64,000 bases of DNA, from the NCBI GenBank assembly GCA_036245805.1, contig BTRK01000003.1, forward strand, positions 19,991,292-20,055,291, in the 5' to 3' direction. The DNA is from Pristionchus mayeri. Taxonomy: Eukaryota; Nematoda; Chromadorea; Rhabditida; Neodiplogasteridae. Below the pieces are notes generated by a model. It worked only from the letters and a program-made list of their open reading frames with translations, did not search any database and was not told where the DNA came from. Position numbers and translations under genes: made by a program. This document shows positions 43,028 to 55,600 of this stretch, in pieces (position 1 is the stretch's first letter; every line of letters starts with the position of its first letter).

Positions 43028-45356
43028 ATGATCCCGCGATGCTGTTTTGGGGGATTCTCAATTACCGTATGATTTAATTCAATTAAATAATTATTAATTT
43101 ATTTTAGACTGGCGCTAAGATTGCTTCGGGGATCTACAGTAGCGCCAATAAGTATTGAAACGATTTGTTATTTTGCTATAACTTTTTCGCCGATTTATTT
43201 ATCAATTTGGATGTTGTGGTGCTATAAGCCAAATCGATCGGGGAATACAATGCACGTATTGCGTCATCACGTGCATCCTAACTGATTGCGTAGTTATGAC
43301 GCAATCGAATATCGCTTTTTCAAACAGACGTTATTCTTACACAGATTTTTTTCAGCGTACCAAACTTTCTGACGTTGGAGATAGGACCGAGGCCTATCCA
43401 GAATAAAAATTAGAAGTTGCTGCTCGGTCGCACATTGGCTGCAGCCTTGCTGCAATATCGATGCCAAAAATTCTGATATCGGCTCCTAGTCAAGCTAGAG
43501 AGTGGTTCAAGGCACCAAACTGATCGTCATCATGATTCCAGATGATCCTGAGAATATGAAAACAATATCTCAACATTTGCCCTCAGGGCATGAAAAAATA
43601 TGTTTTTCACATGACCACTTTTTGGAGAGTAATAACTATGAAGGAACTGTATATAAAAATCTGGTTCTTGCTTATTCATGTCTACAATGTTGCATTTATA
43701 TTATTCCCAACTTTTTAGAGTGTTGGGCTATCTTTCCTCTCCGTGGCGATCGTTTTTCGGAGGCACTCTCGAGTCTCCGACCCGTTTTTTTCGTCTGCAC
43801 CCTCCCTCCAACTGTGCCCAATGTTGTTAAAACATTTCAAAAAGTTGGTATTTAGTTCTTCATAACGTTCTGTACATGTACACAAAATATCAAAAGTTTT
43901 CCGCAACTTTCTCTCAAACATGTTTTCGAAGGGTCATGCAATCAGGACCACGGTGCACCTCTGAAACACGATCGCCGCGAGCAGGAAAGATAACCAAACA
44001 CTCTAAAAAGTTGGGAATCATATAACTACAATATTGTGAACATGATTAAGCAAAATCCAGATTTTTATATACAGTTCCTACATAGTTATTAATCTACAAA
44101 AAGTGGTCATGTGAAAAACTCATTTTTTCATACTCTGAGGGCAAATGTTGAGATATTGTTTTCATATTCTCAGGATCATCTGGAGTCATGATGACGATCA
44201 TTTTGATGCCTTGAACGAGTCTCTAGCTTGACTAGGAGCCGATATCTCAATTTTTGACATCGGTTTTGCAGCAAGGCTGCAGCCCATGTGCGACGGAGCA
44301 GCAACTTCACATTTTTATTCTGGATAGACCTCGCTCCAATCTCCAACGTCAGAAAGTTTGGCAAGCTGGAAAAAATCTGCGTAAGAATAACGCCTGTTTG
44401 AAAAAGCGATATTCGATTGCGTCATCACTACGCAATCATTTATGATGCACGTGATGACGCAATACGTTCATCGTATTCCCCGATCGATTTGGCGTATAGC
44501 ACCACAACATCCAAATTGCTAAATATATCAGCGAAAAAGTTATAGCAAAATAACAAATCGTTTCAATACTTATTGGCGCTACTGTATATGCCTATCGCGG
44601 GAATTTTAGCTGTAAAATCGTGCATTGTGATGATCGAAGTGGAATCTGTTGTTGGCCTTTATATTGTGAGTGAAATATTTGAAAGGTAGTTGAATATTAG
44701 ACGCCCACTGGCCCTCAAAAGCTTTAGAGGATCTTTGTGGGGTGGTTTTTGTTAGTGGTATGTGTGAGGTAAGCAAATGGCACTTTCATAGATTGTGAAC
44801 TTCGAGCTGTTATAACATATTCAACTTATATTACCAACATTAAGGAGTATAATCCATGAATAAAATATATCATATTAGATATGCAATATTTTCAGTTTGT
44901 TGAAAATTTTTCTCAATTCATCGCAGCTGTCCTTGTTTTCGTTGCGGTCATCAGGAATCGATCATACAATATCTTGTTATTCCAATGCTTGGTAGTATCG
45001 TATGTTAACATATTTTACATAACTAATTTTTTCTTGTAGGTGCAATCCATAGTTAGTGAAGCGATAAACTGCCTCAAAATTCTAGCGAATGATTCTTCTC
45101 TCCTCACTGATCAAAGTACGTTTAAAAAATACTTGCGATTGAAGTATATGTATACCACTAGAATGTTTTAATATTAAAGAATAATTTAGCAGTTGGATCC
45201 GATTTATACGATTTGATTCTCGGCGTTTTATCAGGAGTGATTTACTGTTGGCTCTTCGCAATCTACAACGAGCTTCTCAGAAATATGCAAACGTATTTTT
45301 ATTACATGGATTTGTTGTACGAGAGGAATCGCGATAGAATCGACCGAGAAGGCTGA
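43028..45356 (+). pseudogene. Four-pass membrane protein, array member 3, exon split by a transposon
   Basis: Exon 1 is 43,028-43,066 (MIPRCCFGGFSIT). Exon 2 starts TGAKIASGIY, is cut by the hairpin element at 43,137-44,584 and resumes MPIAGILAVKSCIVMIEVE. Joining the two sides at the duplicated TA restores the frame exactly. Later exons give FSQFIAAVLVFVAVI (TM2), SIVSEAINCLKILANDSS and LYDLILGVLSGVIYCWLFAI (TM4), and a longer tail to the TGA at 45,354-45,356. The tail lacks the usual WYDCYK. Unless the element is removed or spliced out, the protein is disrupted after about 23 residues. Confidence 0.75.
43137..44584. mobile_element. 1.45-kb full-length hairpin transposon, TA target duplication (family member 1)
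   Basis: Ends are CAGTAGCGCCAATAAGTATT and its inverse, flanked by TA (43,135-43,136 and 44,585-44,586). The two halves are inverse copies almost to the centre near 43,860: for example ATTGCGTCATCACGTGCAT, the GGGCATGAAAAAAT block and TCCCAACTTTTTAGAGTG all recur inverted. No transposase. The TACAG start and TA duplication fit Tc1/mariner mobilisation. A related element lies at 61,626. Confidence 0.92.
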
Positions 45357-45454
45357 AATTTTCAAAAGAAGTTTTTCAGCCGGATATGACTACCTTGAAT
45401 TGTAATGCCGCTTACCCCTCTCACTTGCTCGACTCTCCCGCAATTCCTCTCATT

Positions 45455-46263
45455 ATGAGTTGCAAAATGTCACACTGCAGATCACATGAGCTCCAAAACG
45501 TAAACATAAATTTCTGCGGAATCACTTCTCTCACAGTTGAGATTGTGAATTGAAAAGATAGACGCAATTACTTTCACACAGGGCAGCACAGATTCTTTCA
45601 ATTGTAAATATTCTGCAAGCTTTGCAATCATTAGCACAAGTTGATTGGCCACCTTGCGACTCTGGAGTTATCACAGCAAGAGTTTTTTTTATCATGTCAT
45701 TACAATCCGACCAATGGTTTTACAGGCTGTGGTCTATATATTGGACCTTATTTCATTTATTCTGGTATACGTGGCTTACAAAATGCAAAATGCAGAACTG
45801 ATGAAACCTATGTTATTTATTGCTGTGAGCGATCTGTTTATATTTTGTATCGTAATTGCACGAAAAAATCTAGTTCGGTTATTTCTTGCCGCCAACGCTT
45901 CTTTTCAGGCAGTGAACGTTATTCTCGTTGTAATCACTCTGCTACTTTGCGTCATCGGTTTGTCCAATGAGCTTTCTCCCGTGCCCGCTTGGTTTCGGTA
46001 AGCTTTTTTAGCCAAGAAATATATTGAGTTCCTTCAGATATCAACTTGAAAGTCGGAATTCAACGCTAATTACACAGTTCACGGAATATAATGACGGTAT
46101 GCAATTCCTGGTTGAGGATTACGATATTCAAATTATTTCAGAATTATTCTTTAACGTATTTGCCTTTACGTTAACGTCCGTGATAATATTAGCCTTAAAT
46201 ATAGTTGAATATCTAGTTTTCAATGACAGCTACAAGCACCTTGAATTGGGAGAAAGGTCGAAA
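45455..46263 (+). CDS. Four-pass membrane protein, array member 4
   Basis: The first exon from 45,455 reads MSCKMSHCRSHELQ and ends FCGITSLT. Next come AAQILSIVNILQALQSLAQV (TM1), VVYILDLISFILVYVAYKMQ (TM2), VNVILVVITLLLCVIGL then SPVPAWFR (TM3) and FFNVFAFTLTSVIILALNIV (TM4), then NDSYKHLELGER. Splice sites are good. The 3' end after ELGER at 46,263 is not resolved; a short further exon is likely. Confidence 0.72.
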
Positions 46264-46900
46264 AAGATTCCTCTTTATTTCAAACCGATCCCCTTAATAG
46301 ATCATACTCTCACCACCAGTCCATTCAAGGCCTACTCGAAGAAGGTACATTAGAAATTGAATTTGGTCCCCGATCCTCATTTGTCGCTTGCTTATATCTT
46401 TGCATAGACCAGTTTATCAGAAAAGAGTTCAGCTGGGGAAGGTTAGTGAAGTGTGAAATAATCATTATTATAAACATTTACAGGTAATGTTAGATGAAGA
46501 GGAGAGCAAGAGGACTCTTCCCATATTCTCATATACACGATTCACATCAAATTGCAGAATGATGTTTCTGCTCCACAATTAAATAGAGTTTTGACAGAAA
46601 TAATAAAGATGTTGTAAAAAAACTAATCAAAATTTCCCTTGGAAATTTCAAATATGGCACATTTCCCCCACCATTTCTGAAAATTTCGAAGAATGATTCA
46701 TTGATCACAAACATCCAATATTATTTGCCTAGCAGAGGACGTTATCACGTTTGCCAATATAGGGCCGCCACTCATTCGTTTACTTTTAAAAGAGTTATTG
46801 GATAATCTTCGTTAATATTTACTTAATATTTACCTAATATTTACCCTCAAGTTTGTTCAACGTGATTTCGATTTTCAGAATATAATTGAGTGTATTGTCC
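46264..46900. other. 3' region of member 4 and intergenic DNA
   Basis: A possible last exon near 46,480-46,580 could not be confirmed. No other gene. Confidence 0.35.
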
Positions 46901-46913
46901 AATGGAAGACGCG

Positions 46914-47602
46914 ATGGATACGTGATGCGGCTGGGGAGCATTCTCGATAACTGTATATCTTAATATTTTTGAATTTTAATTGAAAACACTCAGACTGGTG
47001 CCAAAATAATATCTATAGTCTACTTAATTATCAATGTCGTATTAATAAGATTCTTCATTTGGTCAAACACAAATATTTCCATTGCAATGTTATTATGGAA
47101 GGTAAGTGAAAACCTTTTGTAGATTACAAAATTCTAACATGTAAGGAAATACTATCTGAGAATCAATGGAAACTCCATGAATGAAGATATTTGATTCGAA
47201 AAATATTTTCAGGCCATCTCATTCACTTTTCAATTAACAATAACAATTTTGATTTTTATCGCTTGTAATACTCGTCGAGCAGAATTTGTGATCCCGTCTC
47301 TTGGAGTTTATGTAAGCACTTTTTTCCAAATCATGATTACAACCTTCATACCAGGCACACTTGCTCATTATGTCAACCCTGAAGTCTCTGTCTACTTTAT
47401 TCGTAATAATTACACACAGCAACATAAGACTAACTGAATTTGTTCACAGTAAGCGAGTTCAAATGCATGACGGTGATTAACTGTCGCAATTTGCAGTAGG
47501 AGATCTTCCTATTCTACTTCTGGGCATTTATGGATTCGCAATGAATGCCTGGTGTTTCTCAATCTGCTATGACTGCTATAAATATCTGAAAGATGCGCAG
47601 AG
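46914..47602 (+). pseudogene. Four-pass membrane protein, array member 5, stop after the start
   Basis: By alignment with members 1 and 3 the first exon should read MDT, Arg, CGWGAFSIT, but codon 46,923-46,925 is TGA in place of the Arg. The rest is well kept: IISIVYLIINVVLIRFFIW (TM1), FTFQLTITILIFIACN (TM2), ILLLGIYGFAMNAWCFSIC (TM4) and YDCYKYLKDAQR. Loss of the start exon would make it a pseudogene unless another start is used. Confidence 0.65.
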
Positions 47603-47622
47603 GTACGAAGTAATGTCATCCA

Positions 47623-48437
47623 ATGACTCTTTATACTTATAGATCACCTGATCGGAATACCGGAAACTACTGCGGAATCACTTCAGTGGCCGTAAATTTT
47701 AAAATTAATAATATTCGCATCGTAAATATTTGGTCTGCAGACATGTGCGCAGATTTTCGCAATGATGAATATTTCGCTAGTATTTAACTATCCTATGCAT
47801 CCTCTCGGTATTGAGACGACTGATGTGGGAGAGGTTCTACCAAAGGTATCAGCGGAAGCGGCAAATTCTTTGGGCCCGAAATCGGATGGAGTATAAAATA
47901 GAACTATGACTCAGGTTTCAATAGCATATTTGGATCTCATCACAAGCGTTCTTGTCTTCGTGGCTTTCAGCAGAAGAGTCGCTCCATTCCTCTGGCCAAT
48001 TATCGCCCTTTCCGTGAGCATTACATTCTTGAAGAGCAATCGCTTGGAAAAATTAAGAACAAAACATACAATTATTGTCCTAAATATTTTAGGTGATGAG
48101 AGTTACTTTCGTTGCAATAACACTTATTCTGTGTGTGATCGGATTATACAATAAATATTCTCCAGCAACAGTGTGGTTTCGGTGAGTGATTACAACACTC
48201 GTGCAATGTTATTTGTTCAGATATCAACTAGAAAAAAGAAATTCAACACTTTTCCTTATTGATTCGTCAGAAATCGATCAGGGTGACTAAGTTCTAATCG
48301 ATAATAAACATAGGTTTTTTTCAGAAGTGAATATGGATATCCTGATGTTGTTTATCGCTGCTCTGATAACTTTAATGTTCACAATTTGGTTCTTAGTAGT
48401 ATTCGTAAGCAGCTACAAAGAGATTGAAGACGAGTAA
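47623..48437 (+). CDS. Four-pass membrane protein, array member 6
   Basis: The first exon from 47,623 (MTLYTYRSPDRNTGNYCGIT) aligns with that of member 4. Exons follow with CAQIFAMMNISLVFNYP (TM1), IAYLDLITSVLVFVAFSRR (TM2), VMRVTFVAITLILCVIGL and SPATVWFR (TM3), and ILMLFIAALITLMFTIWFLV (TM4) ending SSYKEIEDE with TAA at 48,435-48,437. The tail lacks the Cys of WYDCYK. Confidence 0.72.
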
Positions 48438-48535
48438 TTCCTAACAGCTGTTATCATTAATTTGTTTCCCTTTGCGTTTCCACACCAGTCTTTTTTTTTT
48501 AGACTTTTCTGAAGATAATACGAAATAAATATCGA

Positions 48536-48985
48536 ACATGTCAGCGAAATCAGAACGGCCACCGAAAGGCTCCGAGAAATTATCGATTTCTGGCTCTCTG
48601 CGAATACGCAATTTTAAAAGTCGTGGTTGCGTTCATATTTTTTATCATGGTCGATTTGCCGGAATCGACCCGGATATGTCCGGTCAATTATGGCTAGAAA
48701 TCGATTAATCGAAAGCAGACAATTATGGTGCGATTACGGTATTTTGGAAAGCTCACCAAGTGCGGTGAGGTTTCCCAAATACCGTAATCGCACCAAAATG
48801 TTGTGTATTTGATTTATCGATTTCTTGCCATAATTTACCGAGCATGTCCGGGTCGATTCCGGCAAATCGACCATGATAAAAAATATGAGCACAACCACGA
48901 CTTTTAAAATTGCGTATTCGCAGAGAGCCAGAAATCGATAATTTCTCGGAGCCTCTCGGTGGCCGTTCTGATTTCGCTGACATGT
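48536..48985. mobile_element. 450-bp hairpin element
   Basis: ACATGTCAGCGAAATCAGAA at the left returns inverted at the right, and the arms (about 210 bases each) match almost fully, including GGTCGATTTGCCGGAATCGA. The small centre holds GCTCACCAAGTGCGGTGAG. No coding capacity. Confidence 0.9.
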
Positions 48986-48989
48986 ACGA

Positions 48990-49637
48990 TAATTTACAAT
49001 GAGTCATAGTTTCGTAATGATTCGCACTTTTCGCATTCAATGATGTGACCATCGGATTAATACAAGACTGTCGGATTAATACGGGATTTGTGACATAGAT
49101 ACGGCGAATGTCGTGCAAAATGACAGATTAGTAGACGTATTCGCAATTTTACGCTTTCTTATTCCTGGAATTTACTATGGAATATAGTGAAATTGTATTC
49201 AAAGATAATACTCGGTAATTGAAATGCATTTTTGAGTGTCAATGGCTTGAAAAAAAAGATTTTCCATCTCTGGATTGTCAAATTTGAGTCATGAATGAGA
49301 ACGGACGAAGTTGACTCTAAGCTCAATGCTGAAAAATCATTTTATCGTTCCTTGGTTTCTGCAAACCTGGGCCAAATAAACCAGACACTATTACGCAGAT
49401 CACCACTGAGTCACAGTCAGCTTTATGGGTGAGCAAGGCGCTGTTTCCTCCCATTTTGCATCACTTTCCGATAAGAACTGCGTCTCGGGTGTTGGAGGGA
49501 CTGGAGATAGCGATGAGGAGGGAGAGAAGGAGAAGGAGAGGGAAGAGGAAGAGGCAAGGAAGCACTCCGCCGACACTTCCCACTAATTTATCAGCAATCC
49601 AATAGTGCCTACTCTATTTTGACTGATTGTTCTCTAC
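48990..49637. other. Intergenic upstream of the mosaic gene
   Basis: A purine-rich run (GAGAAGGAGAAGGAGAGGGA, about 49,522) stands upstream of the mosaic gene. No gene seen. Confidence 0.4.
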
Positions 49638-52600
49638 TTGCCATCGTTTCTCGATCCGTGGCCGAATGCCATGGGAATTCCTTGGTTTCTGCTCATTCCC
49701 TTATCACTCGTTTCCCCTGCAACCTACGATTTTACGTGGGACGCACGGAATCTAAAGTACACGTGCAAGGGATTGGAAGAGCAGACTGGAAAAGGTAACG
49801 AGTTATCATTAAAGAAGGATTGTCAGCAAAGTTGAACTTTTGACGCTGTCATAACCATGGCCTAGCTTTTCATAACCATGAGAGATTCTGAAAATTTCAA
49901 ATTCATGTCTTTATTGTGAACCGAGTTATCACTAGTTGGCAGAGTGCCATAGGCGCTGATAGTCCTTGATAGGGCAGGGACGTACGGGAATTCAAATATC
50001 TCGAAGATTTGTCAAAAATCTTTGGGTGGGAATAGAGCCCGCAACCTCTCGATCACATGGCGGCTGCTAGACCACTGAGCTATGGAAACGATGTTTGTCT
50101 ACTCTCTTAGTTCGCGCTATGATATTTGGAGGGTTGGCTAGGTCATTGCTATGACAGAGTCAAAAGTTCAACTTTGCTGACACTCCTTCTTTAACTTCTC
50201 GCACCATATTTAGTTTAGTTCAACTGCGTACAAATCTGTAAATTTTCGATTATCGATTGATAAGTTCATCGATTCCCAGAATGGTTCCCGAACGGTGAGT
50301 TCTGCGTGCATTTCTCCGATGAAAACTATACATGGAGCGAAGCGTCGAGCAAATGCGGCGAGCCCAGGTTTGAAGATGGCGATTCGAATGCAAATTTATT
50401 CTATAGTTTTTCGTCCTCGACTGCGCTGAGCTCACTCTCGTGGATGCAACTTCGTATTCTTCCCCCGTTGAAGCAGTCGTACTGGACTGCGCTCAGGTTC
50501 GCTACTGATTACAATTGAACACAGTAGAGTTAACAGATGGGAACTATATTGCCAATGATTGAGCCGTGGGTAGATGCTAGATTTTAAGCAAATAAGATCT
50601 TTTTCAACGCAGATTCCAAGACGCGGAGAGACTGCTCGATGGTCCCCTCTCCGCTTCCATTTACAATCCCTCGTGGGCCGACAGTGAACCGACCTCACTC
50701 GATGACGCCTGCGTTGCCATCGGTGAGTGTGCTGATTGCTTAAAGTGGGCCATAAATGAGAGGGTTAGGAACAATATTAGAGTCCTTCTTGATCAGATGA
50801 TATTTTTCAACTTGAACCATCTTCAGATTTGTCTGAGCTCTCGTCGAAATCGCGTGGTTGGACCTTCGAAAATGATTGTACTAAGGAGTTGCCAGTGATC
50901 TGCCAGACTTTCGCCTGCATTGGAGGTCAATTTCCTCATCTTGAAGATGCATTTCGAACCTTTCGCAATCAGAAGTGTGCAAAACAATGGATTGAAAAGT
51001 TGTAAATTGTAGATGAATTCCGCTGCGCTGACAACACGCAGTGCATTCCGATATCGGCCGTTAACGATGGTAAGAAGTAGGGATGAAAAAACAAACTCGT
51101 CTTCAATGAGCCGTTTTTTTCCGTTGAACATGTCGTTTTGCTATTAGTTGTAAGAAGTAAAGCTTCATTTGCATTGATACTACTCACTTAGCCTTCAACA
51201 TATGACTTACCTTCAATGCACAGTTACTCTAATACTGAATGCACTGAACTTGATGCATTGAACACAAACTCTGCAGGTTTCGAGGACTGTCTGGACGGGA
51301 GTGACGAGTACTCGAGCAGCAAGATTTCAGCTGCCTTCATCAATGCCTCTCGGGCGATTCGCTTCGCAGCTGAAAGCAGTTCGACTACTACGACAACTCA
51401 GACTACATTGCGCACGAGTACACAACGAGTGCAGAAGAGCAACAATGATTGTCCACTGCCACAGGTTCCATTTGGACTTACTTGAAAACAACGCCCATGT
51501 TCAATATTCGGTGATAGACTGTGGATGCATTGGAGTAAGGTATTAGGTTGGAACATAAGTCCTGTCCGATTTCGTGAACGACGTTTGAGCTCGCGCAAAA
51601 TGCGCATCTCAAATCACATAGAGCTAACTCGGTAGCGTAATTAGGTGGACGGCTTGAACATTCCCTACATATGTTCAGATCAAACAAGCGACTCAGGGTA
51701 TACGAGAAATTGATGATTGACATCAAACCAAGTTTTGGATTTTTTCCAAAAAAATTCTGATCGCTATTTTGCAGAAGAGAAAAATTATGGGGCAACTTCA
51801 CATATATTAGTGAGAAGTCCGTGCCTAGTACTTTCCTGAACTAAGACGAATAGTGGGGTTGATCCACCCCTTCCCGAATTACTGGAGGAAAAAAAGAGTA
51901 AGGTGGACTGATGGAGCTGTTCAATCGATTAGTAGTCCTGCCCCGATAATCAAACTGACTGTTTTTAGAACATGGGGATATATTGTACTACTATTGCGCC
52001 ATTCATACATTAGAAAATCTAGCTGAACCGATCTTCATCTTTCTCAAAATTTTCATTTTTCAAAAATATATTATACTTGAGAAACAAACAAAATTCCAAC
52101 TTTTGGTGACCATGCTAGGATTACTTTTCTAACAAAAGTATTTATCACCCAACTTGTCTAGACCACAAAGTAATAGGGTAGGGTCAGCTTTAGAATGTAA
52201 TCACAAAATAACGAGCTGATCAACTGTATGCGAGACAGGAACTGGTAAAATATGTCGATTTTAATGTTGAATTTTGGGCAGCAATATTTATATAAATTTT
52301 GCTTGTGACAGGAGGATCGCACAATTACCTAACTAAAATAATGTGCTCATCAGAGTAGGATCTATACATTTTCAGTATATTTTAATCTCTAGGTCTAACG
52401 ATTTGAATTCACGGTAGATAAATTCATCTGAGGTCATGCCCAGGAGATAAGTATTCGTCAATTAGTACATTTTTCAAGTTGGCCTTTCGTGTTAGAATTC
52501 ATTTTAAGTTGCTGCTGGAATATACGGCCATGGTACTTTCCAAAAATATAATTCGATTAGCACTATCTCCGAGACCGATAGATTGGAACTCGGAGAAATT

Positions 52601-55600
52601 AATAGCCCAGTTACCTATTACGGTGACTTTTGCCTCGCACTGCGACCACAATCCCGATGTTATAGATCTGTACCAATGTGCGATGTACAGAGTGTTGACG
52701 CACTTATCCTGTGAGAAGAACCATTTGAAAATCGGTCGAAAAGGAATGGTGTTGAATGTACGAAAACCAAAATATTGAAATCGGACAAAACTTTTGTTCC
52801 AACCTGATACATGACAGTAACTAAAAAATAAATCCCAATTTCAGAACCTCCGTCAAGTTTGGATCAGAGGCGGCTCTGGATACGGAATCGGAGATGTGAT
52901 CACGTGGCAGTGCAACGCTGGTAGAATATTCCTTTCGAATTTTTGGCATTAGGAAGCCTGTCTGAATAATCTTTGCCCAAAGATATCTATAGTAGGAAGA
53001 AATTGAGTTCTTAGTAATGAAAATAATCAACTACTCTCCTATCAGGCTACACTCCCACCGTGGTGGAGATCTCCCTATGCGTGCGCGGAACGGGATGGTC
53101 TCCGTCGATCGAGTGCAATAGTGAGCGAAACGATTCTTAGCAGTACCGAATTTTAATGGTCAAATCCATATTGTATCTCAAATATCTAATGTTGGCGCCT
53201 CCTAGCTTGCACTTACATCTGATGACTCATTTTCTATGTGCTAATTTTGGACAGATAGATCAGAATTGGTACTAGGAATGAAATGAGAATACGGCGCCGT
53301 TATCTTTCAACACTAGGCATTTGGACAGCCTTTGTAATGTTTATGATTATTACCACCGGTTAAATAAGGAGGCGCGAATACGCACAAAACCTTACTCTCT
53401 GTTTCAATTGAGGATTGAATTGCTTCGAGCCACAGATCGAGAACATGACTTCGATCAGCGGGACTTTCCATGGAGATCGAGCCACTTACGCGGTGCAAGC
53501 AACCAGTAAGCTTGTTGATTCCATTTTATCTAAGATATAGTCAAATTATTTTTTCCTGCACTGGAAAACATGTTTTATCATAGATAAATAATGGAGCTAA
53601 CAAAAGCTGACGTGATTTAGAAGAATCGAAGGAGATCTATTCTCATTTCAGCCATTAACAGCGAATTGTCGCGGGTCGCAGTGTGTGATCAGGGCACGTG
53701 GGTGTACATGAACGATGAGTGTGAGTTCTACTCCAGATTCAGCAGATTCATTTCGTTGAGCGTCTGAGGAAATAGAGCTGTCCATGATTGCTGCTGAGTT
53801 TCTAAAGTAGTTTTCAAAGCAGTTGAGATCTCACGACTCCCAAAACAACACGATTTCAGTGGAAGATATCTGCATATCCTCTTCGTTTCCCTTCGGTCAC
53901 TTCACTCAGGATAAATACAGAGATGGAGACATCATGAACTTCGAATGTGTCGACGTAAGCGATTAAGATTTTCTACCGATTTTAATCGAGCTAGTGCATG
54001 GCTAGTTCATCTATTAGGCGTTCGTAGCATTATATGCTTAATTCTTCATTTAGGATTTCAACTCACCCTCCGGAGCGGGCAAGTGCGAACAAAACTACAC
54101 GCAGCCTACGTGCTATCCAAGTAGGAATTTGATACTGGTGCTACCTATTTATGAGCTGAGTAACATTGTAACGACAGCAGATTTCATCAGTCCATTGACA
54201 ACTAATTTTTCAGCCCCGATAAGTGCGAAAGAGTGCGACGGAACAGTCCATCAGGGGGCGCCGCTCTTCGTGCATGATTGGTGCGCGTGCAAGGACGGAG
54301 GAGTGAAGCAGGGAGGCGAGTGCAAAGGTATGTCGTCAAATGACTTACTGATTTTTGTGTTGATAAAATTTAGGATGACATGTAGAGTAATTCTCTAATA
54401 TCATTACATTGCGATCACATGGAAACCTTGCAGGATACACAGATTCGTGTACTTCAGAGCAGGGCTGTTGCAGTGTGGGCAAAGTGTGCACGCGCAATGA
54501 GACTGCGGGAGAGGTTAGATCATGTTCGTTGAGAAGCTGCAGGAATAAAGCACTGCTTAATTCTTTCACTTGAACAACGCTCGACATGTATTATACAAGT
54601 AAAGTGTCTGTACCAGGATTTCCACTGCGAGTGTCCACCGGGCACTTGTCTGTATCCCTTCGACGATTGTGATAAGCACGCGTTTGTGACCGGTGACGTG
54701 GACAAGAACTTGGGCGAGTGCGCAAGTGAGTGATTTTATTTCTATACTGAATACATCAACATTTTATAGCTCTTCGATGCTCTATCGACTCCTTGAAACT
54801 GGCTGTTCCGTTCAATTGTCAAGTGACGACCTACGCGAATACGGCTGCAGAGATAGACATGCGGCTAGGTATGAACTGCATTTATCTATTGGGTAGAATA
54901 GCTGATATATGCAGGAACAACCGACGTCATTTGCATGCATGAATTTGCCGGCGAGCAGATTGAGACTCGCCACTCTGTCGGGTGTGTCAATGGACAATGG
55001 GAGGGCGTCGAATTCAACAGTTAGTTTCAACTATCCTGAAATTAGAATTTATGAGAAATTTTGATATGATTCATTTAGAACAGTGCAACGCGACGAAAGG
55101 ACTGATCTATTCGTATGAACAGTTCGATCCGTTCGTGACCACCAGAGTGTCCTACTCTTTCCTTCCCGGGCAGTACATGTCCATTCGGTGCAATGGCAAT
55201 GGAGAATGGATGGGACTAGTGCCGACTGAGAGTGGGATACTTTCTGTAGTTGCAATGCTATTATTCTTTTGTTGCAGAGTGCGTCAACGGACAACTGAAG
55301 GCAGAATCTGATCTGGCGAGGTGCATCTGCAATGACGGCATGTTTTGTATTTATTATTTTATTTATTTTTATTTTTTCAAATTCTTATTATTTTCATATT
55401 TTGAGTACGGGATATTGTTGACAATACTATGACGTAATCAGGGTAGTAGAAGATATTTTTTCTGAATAGTCATATTGCTTAGACTAGTGGAGAATTTCGA
55501 GTTTAGGCTACTTTGGCGTGGACTGTTCAAGCCCTTGCGATCAGGGAACGCCGAAGGGAGATGGCACGTGCGATTGCTTTGACGGCTTCCACGGAGTCCA

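Noticed and set aside
52479..52778. 99-codon open frame inside the mariner-like element, considered as transposase
   Set aside because: No mariner catalytic aspartate blocks or WVPHEL-like motif could be found.
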